From the NCBI GenBank assembly GCA_021846505.1, contig JAJZWV010000041.1:1-33453 (forward strand): a stretch of DNA of 33,453 nucleotides, in the 5' to 3' direction. Each line of letters begins with the position of its first letter. Within the stretch, counting starts at the first letter, position 1. The notes below the pieces were generated by a model. That model was not told the DNA's origin. It saw only the letters and a program-made list of their open reading frames with translations, and ran no database searches. This DNA comes from Bacillota bacterium. Lineage in GTDB: Bacteria; Bacillota; Sulfobacillia; Sulfobacillales; JAIMBI01. A program made the translations under genes and the position numbers. Shown here in pieces: positions 1 to 7,654 of the stretch.

Positions 1-913
1 TTCCGATCTCAGACAGGAAGCTCGACAGCACACCAAACGCATAGGCCCGAATGCGAAACAGCGCCAGCCGAAACATCGGATGTGCACTTTTGAGCTCCCA
101 GAGGCCGAACGCTCCCATCAGCAGCGCGCCGCCGCCCAGCTCGGTGTGCACCGCGGGGCTGCCCCAGCCCATGGCTGCGTGGCCGTAGGGCTGAATGCCG
201 CTGGTGAGGCCAATCATGACGAGGGTGAGTCCCACGGCAAAGGTGGCGTTGCCCCACCAGTCAATGGGCTCGCGGCGCCGAATGCCGCTGTCGCGGAGCT
301 TGGTGTAGGCCCAGACGGTGCCAAAGAGGCCAAACGGCACCGACACCAAAAACACCAGCCGCCAGTCGATGGGCGCCAGAATGCCGCCCAGCACCAAGCC
401 GATGAAGCTGCCGCTGATGGCGGCGATGTTGTTGATGCCCAGCGCCAGCCCGCGCTGGCTGGCCGGAAACGCATCGGTCAGGATGGCCACGGCGTTGGCC
501 ATGAGAAACGCTCCGCCGATCCCCTGCACGATGCGCATCACAATGAGCCAGTCCGCCCCCGCATCGCCGGTCATCCAGTCGATGGTGAGCAGCAGCGACG
601 CCGCAGTGTACACCACAAAGCCTAGGTTGTACATTTTGACCCGCCCAAACAGGTCCCCCAGCCGGCCCAAGCTCACCACCAGCACGCTGGACACCACCAA
701 GTAGCCTAGTATCATCCACAGCAAATAGAAGCTGTTGGACGGCACCAGCGGGTTCAGGCGAATGCCGCGAAAGATATCCGGCATGGCAATCAGCATGATG
801 GAGCTGTCGATGGTGGCCAGCAGCACCGCCACGGTCGTGTTGGACAGGGCCACCCACTTGTAGCGGTCGCGGGCCGCCTCCGGCGCTCCGGCCGCCGCGG
901 CGAGATTCGCCAT
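1..913 (-). CDS. MFS drug exporter, DHA2-like (3' end outside window)
   Basis: This open frame runs off the left edge, so about 304 N-terminal residues are present and the C-terminus is missing. The translation is strongly hydrophobic with successive membrane segments. It carries the MFS loop-2/3 signature (SLGRLGDLFGRVKMY, around residue 85) and a motif-C-like stretch (ALGINNIAAISGSFIGLVLG) typical of proton-driven antiporters. The N-terminal ATIDSSIMLIAMPDI resembles the 'D-x-T-I-V-N-V-A-L-P' start of DHA2 (14-helix) exporters such as EmrB. The ATG at 913 is chosen because AAGGAGGT lies 7 nt upstream. The role is probably efflux of small hydrophobic compounds at the cytoplasmic membrane; the substrate cannot be read from sequence. 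Upstream is a five-copy 9-bp tandem repeat overlapping the ribosome binding site, then an acetyltransferase pseudogene on the other strand. Confidence 0.9.
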   Translation of the reverse strand, partial: MANLAAAAGAPEAARDRYKWVALSNTTVAVLLATIDSSIMLIAMPDIFRGIRLNPLVPSNSFYLLWMILGYLVVSSVLVVSLGRLGDLFGRVKMYNLGFVVYTAASLLLTIDWMTGDAGADWLIVMRIVQGIGGAFLMANAVAILTDAFPASQRGLALGINNIAAISGSFIGLVLGGILAPIDWRLVFLVSVPFGLFGTVWAYTKLRDSGIRRREPIDWWGNATFAVGLTLVMIGLTSGIQPYGHAAMGWGSPAVHTELGGGALLMGAFGLWELKSAHPMFRLALFRIRAYAFGVLSSFLSEIG

Positions 914-923
914 CGCTGTCACC

Positions 924-968
924 TCCTTCGACTCCTTCGATTCCTTCGATTCCTTCGACTCCGTCGAC
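924..968. repeat. Five tandem 9-bp repeats in the 5' leader of the MFS gene
   Basis: On the plus strand the units are TCCTTCGAC, TCCTTCGAT, TCCTTCGAT, TCCTTCGAC and TCCGTCGAC. Read in the direction of the MFS gene, each unit contains a GAAGGA-like core. The copy nearest the gene supplies the 5' half of its Shine-Dalgarno sequence (AAGGAGGT at 928-921). A change in copy number would lengthen the leader and shift upstream pseudo-SD motifs without touching the coding frame. Confidence 0.8.
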
Positions 969-1056
969 TCGCTCGGCTGCTGGCAGCGGCTTGGCGCCCA
1001 CAGCTGACGGACACCAACCCGAGCCACACCTTCCACAGAAGGGACCGAGCGGCCGG

Positions 1057-1440
1057 ATGGACACGGGATCACTGGCCATTCACGCCATGCCGCGCGAGGA
1101 CTGGCCGGCCGCCGCCGCGATTTGCACCGAGAGCCTTGGCCCCCGGGAGGCCACGGCTGAAGCCGCCACGCCCCCGTGGTCCGCCGGGGATGCCGCGCGC
1201 CGGCCGTACTGGCGCCTCGCGGCCCGGTCGGCCGGGGAAAAGGCGTAGGCCCACTGGGGGCGGCCTTGGCGGCCGGCGCGTGGGCGCTTCAGGCCATCAC
1301 TTTCCCGAAATCGCGGCCAGCGTGGCGCTGCATCCGCCGTGCGGCCTTCGCATCGTGCACCCCGGAGAGCGTGTGGGGCCTCTGGGCAGCCGACTCGACC
1401 TGCTGCTCGAGCGGCACAGCGCGGTCGCCGGCATGGCCCC
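1057..1440 (+). pseudogene. Decayed phosphinothricin-acetyltransferase-like GNAT gene
   Basis: No single frame is intact, but three frames read in order resemble a PAT-type GNAT N-acetyltransferase. From ATG 1057 the first frame gives an N-terminus like MPREDWPAAAAICTES followed by EATAEAATPPWSA, the usual start of this family. It meets a stop at 1246-1248. The next frame, from about 1235, gives RGKGVGPLGAALAAG and WALQAITFPKS, matching the acetyl-CoA-binding motif (R-G-x-G-x-G) and the following helix. A further shift near 1305 gives ASVALHPPCGLRIV and LGSRLDLLLERHS, matching the conserved C-terminal block. The middle of the fold (about 45 residues, including the strand before the CoA motif) is absent. 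The copy therefore has two frameshifts and an internal deletion and should be inactive. Family assignment is from memory of PAT/Bar sequences. Confidence 0.72.
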
Positions 1441-1496
1441 GGCCACCCAAAAGCAGGGGGGCGCGCCGGCTCGCGGCCCCTCTGTCCTCGCACACG

Positions 1497-2237
1497 CTAG
1501 ACGCTGTCGCCCACGGGGCTCCACAGCGGCAGCACCTGAGCCGGCGATGCCCGCGCCGCTCGCTGCGGCGCGGGCAGGTGCCGGCGCCGCCCAATCACGT
1601 GACAGGTGTGCTCGGCAAACCAGTTCTGACTCATGACAAACCAGCCGTGGTGCCCGCGATCCGTGCGCCAGCTGTTTTCCACTTTCCAGCGGCTGGGCCA
1701 GCCTTCCACTAAGTTGACCCCGTGATGCGCATGGCGTGGGTGGGCCGGCTTTCCCCGGACAGCAGGCGGTTCGCCTTGCTCATGGCCAGCGGCACCCCCA
1801 GCGCGGCCTCGCAGTCGTACAGGGCCGTGTCCATTACCCCGGACTCGCAGACAAGCCACTGCCTCGCTGTCCACCGGCTCTTCGGCCGTGGCCAGCACGT
1901 TGCTCAAGAAGTAGTTGGCTTTCTCGAGTTTGTCCCAGAACATCTGGTGCGCCTGCGAGAACTCAAACGCCTTCAGCGCGTCCAGCAAGTTGAAGCCCGC
2001 AAGCGCCCAGCACCGGCCGCTCTGTTTCTGGTTGGTGATGAGACCGGTCGCCCGCTCCAGGGAAAACGTGTGCCGGGTCTTGGCGGCCACGGCTTGGTCC
2101 ATCGCCACCGCGCGAATGCCACTGGCCCGCACCGCGTTCATGACTGACCGGTGCTCGCGCTCCCACCGAAACGCGTCGGCCTGCGACGCGGCCCGCTCGG
2201 GAGATAGGGTTAGGGACTGTTCCGGGCGCACGCCCAT
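1497..2237 (-). pseudogene. Degenerate duplicate of aminopeptidase C (pepC-like)
   Basis: This is a broken paralogue of the intact pepC immediately upstream on the same strand. It keeps a good ribosome binding site (AGGAGG before ATG 2237) and the N-terminal block with the catalytic cysteine (QKQSGRCWALAG). It also keeps the C-terminal block around the catalytic asparagine (RWKVENSW) and the ending LWSPVGDSV. Compared with the intact copy, about 200 residues (roughly 133-334) are missing at a junction near 1848. After the junction the homologous frame changes: GVMDTALYD and PTHAMRITG (the histidine block) read in a different frame from the start, and the frame returns near GVNLVEG. The open frame of the track-length ORF therefore reads through two compensating shifts. 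It is very unlikely to be an active peptidase. Confidence 0.82.
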
Positions 2238-2357
2238 GCGAAATCCTCCTTGCCGGTCTTCGAGGCCCTGACGCGGCCCAAGATGCACTAGTGGATCTGC
2301 GCCGCGTGCTGACGCCCGATCCCGCTGGGATCGCCATATGTTGCCGGAGTCCTTCGA

Positions 2358-2388
2358 GCGTGGGGGTGCGGTGGCCGCACCCCCACGC
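2358..2388 (-). terminator. Perfect 14-bp hairpin after pepC
   Basis: The arms 2358-2371 and 2375-2388 are perfect reverse complements with a TGG loop and are mostly G/C. The hairpin begins about 40 nt past the pepC stop codon, in the 191-bp gap before the decayed pepC copy. There is no clear U-tract on either side. It could be a terminator or an mRNA-stabilising 3' hairpin. Confidence 0.6.
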
Positions 2389-2428
2389 GGAAAGGTCCCG
2401 TGAACGACCCGGTGCAGGAGCAGCCGCG

Positions 2429-3781
2429 CTACGCCAAGGAGCCCATAGGGTCCCACGGCTTCAGCACGATTGGCTCCGCCTTTAAGGCATCCTGCAGCGG
2501 GGTGGAAAGATACTTCCGCTGCACCACCACCTGGTACATGTGCTCATCGAACCAGCTGTCGCTCATCACAAAGAAGCCTTTTTGGCCGGGCTCCGTGCCC
2601 CAGCTGTTTTCCACCTTCCAGCGGTTGGGGCGGCCGTCGACGATGTTTACGCCGGTAAACACCATGGCATGGGTCATTTGGCTCTCGCCATAGTCCAGGC
2701 GCTCGGCCTTGGTCAGGTGGAACGGCACGCCGAGCGCGGTCTCGTAGTCATAGAGCCGGGTGTCCATCACGCCCGACGTCCGATCCGAGTCCTTCCCGAC
2801 GTCGCAGCCGAACCAAACCACCTCGCCATCCTGGAGCTGGGCCAGTGCCACTTGCCGGAGCGTCTCGCTCTCCACGTTCAGGTACAGCACGTCCCGGCCC
2901 CCTTTGACATTGCCCAGGTACTGGACGGTGTAGGTGCGGCCGTAGGGCTTGTCGGCCGTCGGCGCGTTGATCAGGCTGACGTAGTCATCCAAGTTGACGC
3001 CGACGTGCTTTTGGAAAAACGCCTGGGGAGTAAGGCCCCGGTCCGCGTGAAACACGTTGTCCTTGTCGCGGTACTCGAAGTCGAACTGCTGGGGCGGCTC
3101 GCCCAAGAAGTGCACCAAGAGCCGATAAATCTCGGCCAGCATCTCCTCCTTGTGGCTCCGCAGCACGTCGAGCGAACGTTCGCCGTCCTGATGCCGGCGG
3201 CGCAGCGCCGCGGCATCTTCCCGCAGCTTGGCGGTGATGAGGCTGTTCATGCCGCGCGACTGGCTGGAGTGGAACGTCTCGGGCATCACGGTCTTGGGCA
3301 CGACGCCGTACTTCTCCACCAGGTTGACGAACATCTCCCACTGGCCGCCGTCGTTGACTGGCGCCTGCAGCAGCCAGGCAATGACCCGGCCATCGGTGGG
3401 CTCCTGCAGCGTGTCCAAGATGTTCTCCAGGAAGTAATTGGCCTTCTCAAACTTGTCCCAGAACATTTGGTATGTCTGCGACAGCTCGAACTCCTTCAGG
3501 TTGTGGGTTTTGCACACCGCCACCTTCATCGTGTTCAGCCCAGCAAACAGCCAGCAGCGGCCGCTGGCTTTCTGGCTGGTGATGGGGTCCGATGGCAGGT
3601 CAATCGAAAACGTGTAGGGGGTGGTGGTCGCCACCGCCTGATCCATCGCCACCGCCTGAATGCCGTTCTTCTTCACGGCATTCATCAGGGCTTTGTGCTC
3701 TCGCGCTTCGGAAAATTCCTGGGCCAGTTTCTTCACCAAATCCGGCGAGATCGCGGCCGAATAATCGAGGCGTATACTCAT
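2429..3781 (-). CDS. pepC: Aminopeptidase C / bleomycin hydrolase family (peptidase C1B)
   Basis: The 450-residue product has the normal length for PepC/bleomycin hydrolase, a cytoplasmic, usually hexameric thiol aminopeptidase that trims peptides from the N-terminus. The papain-type catalytic set is visible: Gln70 (oxyanion hole) and Cys76 in SQKASGRCWLFAG, His371 in MTHAMVFTG, and Asn392 in WKVENSWG. The protein ends in KPWDPMGSLA, the conserved C-terminal tail that in this family sits in the active-site cleft and sets exopeptidase specificity. ATG 3781 has only a G-rich stretch upstream as a possible ribosome binding site, but it fits family N-termini. A decayed tandem copy follows downstream at 1497-2237. 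Together these indicate a past duplication in which only this copy stayed functional. Confidence 0.95.
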   Translation of the reverse strand: MSIRLDYSAAISPDLVKKLAQEFSEAREHKALMNAVKKNGIQAVAMDQAVATTTPYTFSIDLPSDPITSQKASGRCWLFAGLNTMKVAVCKTHNLKEFELSQTYQMFWDKFEKANYFLENILDTLQEPTDGRVIAWLLQAPVNDGGQWEMFVNLVEKYGVVPKTVMPETFHSSQSRGMNSLITAKLREDAAALRRRHQDGERSLDVLRSHKEEMLAEIYRLLVHFLGEPPQQFDFEYRDKDNVFHADRGLTPQAFFQKHVGVNLDDYVSLINAPTADKPYGRTYTVQYLGNVKGGRDVLYLNVESETLRQVALAQLQDGEVVWFGCDVGKDSDRTSGVMDTRLYDYETALGVPFHLTKAERLDYGESQMTHAMVFTGVNIVDGRPNRWKVENSWGTEPGQKGFFVMSDSWFDEHMYQVVVQRKYLSTPLQDALKAEPIVLKPWDPMGSLA

Positions 3782-3919
3782 CGTGGACAGCCCCCCGGCT
3801 TCTCTCGCACCGGCGTCCGGCGCCGGCGGAGGTCATTGGTCATTAATCAGGTCAACGACCTCATCATACACCACCGGCACGGGCTTCGCGCCTGCGACTT
3901 TAGGCGGAGGGGCTCAGGC

Positions 3920-4495
3920 TCAGCCGCCCGCCAGCAGCATCCACACGCCCACCGCCGCCATCGCCACCGCCCCAATGCGAGTCAGCGCCTGCAGTGACAG
4001 CACCCGGTGCAGCAGCACCCCGGCGGTGGCACTCACGTAGGCCGCGGCCAGCAGCGCCGCCGAGGAGACCGCCCACACCCAGCCGGCAACCGGCAGCCGG
4101 GTGCTCCACGACAAAATCGCCACCTGCGTGAGGTCCCCAAACTCGGCCACAAAGACGGCCAGAAACGCCGACAGCAACAGCTGGCGGCGGCGGACCGCCC
4201 GCGCCGCCGCCGCCTCCTCGTCCTCGTCGTCCTCGTCGGGAGGCCGAAACCACAGCCAGGCGGCAAAGCCCAGCAGCAGCAACACCTCCGCCACGTGAAC
4301 CCAGGGGCTGGCCCACGCCGCTAAAAGCCGGCCCGCCGCCACGGCCAAGGCCGCCTGAAGAGACAGCGCGGCGCTGGCAGCCAGCCACACGAGCCGCTTT
4401 TGCCGCGGGGCCAAGGTCATGACCAAAATCGACGTCTTATCCGGCAGCTCCGCCAGGAAAATCGACAAGAAACAAACCCCATATGCCCACGTCAT
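3920..4495 (-). CDS. TMEM165/GDT1 (UPF0016) family cation transporter
   Basis: This is a small membrane protein with two homologous halves of three helices each, as in the GDT1/TMEM165 family of Mn2+/Ca2+ transporters (bacterial MneA/Mnx-type manganese exporters). Each half carries the E-x-G-D-K/R-T/S-type motif: ELPDKTS near residue 16, with Pro in place of the usual Gly, and EFGDLTQ near residue 118. An acidic linker (DEDDEDEE) separates the halves. ATG 4495 is used; a GTG nine bases upstream (4504) is in frame and equally possible, since neither has a strong ribosome binding site. It follows the HesB-like gene by about 40 bp on the same strand, so the two may be co-transcribed. The most likely role is manganese or calcium efflux at the cytoplasmic membrane, inferred from the family. 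Confidence 0.85.
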   Translation of the reverse strand: MTWAYGVCFLSIFLAELPDKTSILVMTLAPRQKRLVWLAASAALSLQAALAVAAGRLLAAWASPWVHVAEVLLLLGFAAWLWFRPPDEDDEDEEAAAARAVRRRQLLLSAFLAVFVAEFGDLTQVAILSWSTRLPVAGWVWAVSSAALLAAAYVSATAGVLLHRVLSLQALTRIGAVAMAAVGVWMLLAGG

Positions 4496-4535
4496 GGGAC
4501 CCACTTCGCCATCAGGCGCCCGAGTCCCTGCTCAC

Positions 4536-4868
4536 TTATTGGGGCGCTCGCCCGCACCAGGTTTGCACGCGCGGGTTGTCCACCACGAACCCGGTGTGCA
4601 TCAAGTCGTCGCTGAAGTCGACCGTGCTGCCGTCCACATACGGGCGGGAGGCCGGCGACACCAACAGGCCCACGGGGCGCTCGCCCGCCACCCGCACCAC
4701 CTCGTCGCCGCCGCCGGGGGCCTCCGCCAGCTCCACGCGAAACCCAATCTTGCCGCACTCGCAGTCCTGCGCGCCGTGCACCCGAAACCACTCGGTTCCC
4801 TCCCGCTCCGCCAAGCGCACCAAGCGGCGCGCCGCCGCAGGCGTTACCGTCAGCTCAACCGCCATCAT
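4536..4868 (-). CDS. HesB/IscA-like (Fe-S biosynthesis fold) protein
   Basis: The 110-residue protein resembles the A-type iron-sulfur carrier fold: an N-terminal TPAAARRLVRLAE helix, then strands, and a C-terminal segment like DFSDDLMHTGFVVDNP. Canonical IscA/ErpA/SufA proteins bind their cluster with one mid-protein Cys and a C-terminal Cys-x-Cys. Here the cysteines are Cys36 and Cys38 (DCECGK) plus a single Cys105 near the end (TWCGRAPQ), so the metal site is non-canonical. This looks closer to the HesB/YneR-like branch, whose function is poorly defined. Two consecutive ATGs (4868 and 4865) are possible starts, with AAGGGGTGG just upstream. It is probably cytoplasmic. The downstream TMEM165-type gene lies on the same strand about 40 bp away. 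Confidence 0.7.
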   Translation of the reverse strand: MMAVELTVTPAAARRLVRLAEREGTEWFRVHGAQDCECGKIGFRVELAEAPGGGDEVVRVAGERPVGLLVSPASRPYVDGSTVDFSDDLMHTGFVVDNPRVQTWCGRAPQ

Positions 4869-5029
4869 GCCACCCCTTTCTCCCCCACTTGGCCTCCCCT
4901 CATTGTGGCCGAAATGCCGGCCGGATGGTAGGGGCGGATACAGCCCAGGCCCAGGGGGATTGGCGGCCGCACCGCCAATCCCTATGCTGTCGCCCAGGCC
5001 CTCGGAAGAAAGCGCCAGGAGGCGACGTC

Positions 5030-6037
5030 ATGCGACCCACTCTCCAACAGCTTGGCATGGCATGGGGGCGCCTGCCGCCCGGGCCCACCGACTCCATCGT
5101 GGACGTGCCCGGGGTGCGGGTGGGGCACGTCACCCTGTGGTGGGGCGACGGGGCCCTGGACGTCGGGTGGGGCCCCGTGCGCACGGGCGTCACCGCCGCG
5201 GTGCCGCCGGGAGCGCCCGGGCCCTGGACCGCAGCGGTCCACGTCATCAACGGCTATGGCAAGTCGGTCGGCCTGCTGCAGGTGGCAGAGTTGGGCCAGC
5301 TGGAAAGCCCGATTTTTCTCACCAACACGCTGTCGGTTGCGGCGGTGCTGCAAGGGTACCTGCGGCACCTGCGCGATGGGGGCCAGTTTCATCCCGGGCA
5401 GAGCCGCAACGTGGTGGTGGCGGAATGCAATGACGGCTACTTAAATGACCTGTGGGGCTTCGCTGTCCAGCCCCACCACGCAGAGGCGGCGCTGGCGGCC
5501 GCCTCCGCCAGCCCGCCCGCGCAGGGGTCGGTAGGCGCCGGCACCGGCATGGCCGGCTTCGGCCACAAAGGCGGCGTCGGCACCGCCTCCCGCCGGCTGC
5601 CCGGCGGCCGCACGGTGGGCGTGCTGGTGCTGCTGAACTGCGGCGAGGCCAAGGATCTCATTACCCACCCCGCGCGGGCGGCAGCACGACCGGCGCCGGG
5701 CGACGGATCCATCATCATCGTGGTGGCCACCGACGCGGGGCTGGACCGGTGGGACCTGGCCCGCGCCGCACGGCGGGCCAGCCACGGCTTGGGGCGCGTC
5801 GGCGCCTACTCGGCCCCCGGGAGCGGCGACGTGGTGGTGGCAGTGGATGTGGCCGATCCCGACGGATCGACCGCACGCGACCTGGAGCCGCTGTTTCTGG
5901 CCACCGCCGAAGCCACCAGCGCAGCCATATGGAATGCCCTCCTGACCGCGGAAACCGTCGTGGGCCGCGATGGCCACGTGCTGTATGCCCTGCCTCCGGA
6001 ACTGGCCCCCCAGAACGCCACAAGGCGGCCGGACTAA
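5030..6037 (+). CDS. P1 family (S58, DmpA-like) self-processing aminopeptidase
   Basis: The 335-residue product belongs to the DmpA/BapA family, N-terminal-nucleophile hydrolases that cleave their own chain at a Gly-Ser bond and then act on N-terminal L-/D-amino acids, beta-peptides or esters. Visible family blocks are SIVDVPGVRVGHVTLW near the start, GAGTGMAGFGHKGGVGTASR (around 170-190), and PGDGSIIIVVATDAGL. In the last of these Gly226-Ser227 is the expected autocleavage point, making Ser227 the nucleophile. The closing block is HGLGRVGAYSAPGSGDVVVA. ATG 5030 is chosen because AGGAGG lies 7 nt upstream; the open frame extends further 5' but without a better start. No signal peptide is seen, so it is probably cytoplasmic. 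It stands alone, divergent from the HesB-like gene and convergent with the beta-helix gene. Confidence 0.9.
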   Translation: MRPTLQQLGMAWGRLPPGPTDSIVDVPGVRVGHVTLWWGDGALDVGWGPVRTGVTAAVPPGAPGPWTAAVHVINGYGKSVGLLQVAELGQLESPIFLTNTLSVAAVLQGYLRHLRDGGQFHPGQSRNVVVAECNDGYLNDLWGFAVQPHHAEAALAAASASPPAQGSVGAGTGMAGFGHKGGVGTASRRLPGGRTVGVLVLLNCGEAKDLITHPARAAARPAPGDGSIIIVVATDAGLDRWDLARAARRASHGLGRVGAYSAPGSGDVVVAVDVADPDGSTARDLEPLFLATAEATSAAIWNALLTAETVVGRDGHVLYALPPELAPQNATRRPD

Positions 6038-6064
6038 GCCGGCTGCCCGCGCTGGCCGGTTCGG

Positions 6065-7273
6065 TTACCGCCCGTGCCAGTGGCCAAACTGGGACTGCCC
6101 CTGGCCGACCGGGTGGTTCAGGAACGGCGTCGCAGACACCGCGCCCACGATGTCCCCGGCTGTCGGGCCCATCCGGCTTCCCCACCAGTTGTCCCGCGCA
6201 TTCAATGTGCCGCTGACGGCGTTGTCCACCACGTCGCCCCTGGGATTGCCCACCAAGTTGTTGTCGGCGATGCGGATCCCGGTGCCGACGGCGCCGAGTG
6301 ACGGCGCGTAGCTGATTGGCCCGAGCTCCACCCCCTGATAGTTGCCGTACAGCGTGTTGTGGGCCACCCAGACGTTGCTTTGGCTGGTGTTGAACAGCGA
6401 CACGGCCGCGTCCATGGACGCGCCGGCGTTGGTGAACCCGTCCAGACCCGCTTGGGTGACGCGGTTGTACACCACATGGACGTCGCGGCCATAAGCCACC
6501 TGGATTCCTTCATGCGGCACCTGACTCACGCGGTTGCCCGCAATCAGGAGGTGCGCGACATCGCCCGGCCCCGTTCCTGTGACAATCATCCCGGCCCAAC
6601 CCGTGGTGCGCACCGTGTTGCCCACCACCATGCTGTGCTGGAGATTGCCCAGAAACATCCCCGATTGGCCGGCGGTGGTCACATCGGTGATGCGGTTGCC
6701 GGCAATGGTCCAGTGGGTGCCCAGGGGCGCCGCCAGACCGGGATTGCCGTGATAGCCTATCGCCTGGGTGGCCGTGTTGCGGAAGCTGTTGCCCAAAATG
6801 GCGACATCGCCGGCGCCGTACCCCGGCGTGGTGATTACGCCGTTCGCCCCGGCGTTGGAAATGTTATCAAACGCGAGCCCTTCGATCGTGACCCCCGTCA
6901 CCCCGCCACTGCTGTCGCCCAGCACGAAGATGGGCGCAGCCCCGGTGATCACCGAGCGGCCGGCCCCGCGCGCCGCGGCAATGGTGACCGGCTGGGTCAA
7001 GACAATGGGCGCGGCCACGTCGTAGGTGCCCTGCATGACGCGGATGGTCGCGCCCGGCGGCGCGGCGGCTACCGCCTCCGCAATCGTCTGAAACGGCGCG
7101 CGCACCGTGCCCGGCCCCGCGGCCGAGCCGTGCACCGAGACATACAGCACCATCGGCGGCACCGCAGCCACCGCGGGTGCCGCCATCGCTGCCACCAGCG
7201 CGGCCGCCCCCACCAGCGCCCCGATCCCCTGCTTGGCCCGCCGTCCCGCTGGACTTTCCGAAAACGCCCTCAA
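6065..7273 (-). CDS. Secreted right-handed parallel beta-helix repeat protein
   Basis: The 402-residue protein starts with a basic segment and a hydrophobic stretch (IGALVGAAALVAAMAAPAVA, residues 17-36) that looks like a Sec signal peptide with cleavage after AVA. The mature part opens with VSVHGSAAGPGTVRAPFQTI and AVAAAPPGATIRVMQGTYDV, the usual beginning of pectate-lyase-fold/NosD-like proteins (G-x-x-x-x-P-F-x-T-I, then G-T-Y). Repeated short strands of the type 'I-x-G-N-x-F/R/T' follow (ILGNSFRN, IAGNRITDV, VVGNTVRTTG, IAGNRVSQV, IADNNLVGN), the rungs of a parallel beta-helix. It may bind or cleave a polysaccharide, but no catalytic set could be assigned. The start is a TTG at 7273 preceded by AAAGGGGAC; it keeps the complete signal peptide. 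Confidence 0.82.
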   Translation of the reverse strand: MRAFSESPAGRRAKQGIGALVGAAALVAAMAAPAVAAVPPMVLYVSVHGSAAGPGTVRAPFQTIAEAVAAAPPGATIRVMQGTYDVAAPIVLTQPVTIAAARGAGRSVITGAAPIFVLGDSSGGVTGVTIEGLAFDNISNAGANGVITTPGYGAGDVAILGNSFRNTATQAIGYHGNPGLAAPLGTHWTIAGNRITDVTTAGQSGMFLGNLQHSMVVGNTVRTTGWAGMIVTGTGPGDVAHLLIAGNRVSQVPHEGIQVAYGRDVHVVYNRVTQAGLDGFTNAGASMDAAVSLFNTSQSNVWVAHNTLYGNYQGVELGPISYAPSLGAVGTGIRIADNNLVGNPRGDVVDNAVSGTLNARDNWWGSRMGPTAGDIVGAVSATPFLNHPVGQGQSQFGHWHGR

Positions 7274-7654
7274 GGTCGTCCCCTTTCACAAGTCGCTGAG
7301 ACACCCTTTGACAGCCCTCTTGACAGCCTTCTGGCACCCATACGTGCGCCTGGCGGGTGCTTTCGCTTCCGAAGACGCCCGGACGATACCAAAAACCCGG
7401 AATCTCTACCATGTCCTACTATCCTTGTTTCTGGCCGCTGGCGCATGCCCCTTTTTTCGCGAGACATCCTTCTGGATCGGCACGGCCCCTGAATCCATCC
7501 GGCTTGTCCAACGAAAAGCGCCGGTGGCCCCACGCTCGGGGCCAAAGTGCCAAGGCGGCTCTCCTCCAATCGGCAGGCATGCCCCGCGATTCACGGTAAA
7601 ATAGGCCCTGCACGCCATGCGCCGCAGGCAGGCGTCGAAGGGAGGGCGACCCGC
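7274..7654. other. Divergent intergenic region, 381 bp
   Basis: This lies between the divergently transcribed beta-helix and SDR genes, and no coding signal was found. It contains a direct repeat of TTGACAGCC, 13 bp apart (about 7308-7329), which includes two consensus-like -35 hexamers, but no convincing -10 at 17 bp follows either of them. A TAAAAT about 55 bp before the SDR start (near 7598) could be its -10, although its -35 is weak. Confidence 0.4.

Noticed and set aside
2540-3997. Long plus-strand ORF (485 codons) across the pepC region
   Set aside because: It is the antisense of pepC, whose minus-strand product has all catalytic motifs; long shadow frames are common at this GC content.
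7308-7329. Paired TTGACAGCC repeats as promoter -35 boxes
   Set aside because: No acceptable -10 hexamer occurs 16-18 bp downstream of either copy on the plus strand.
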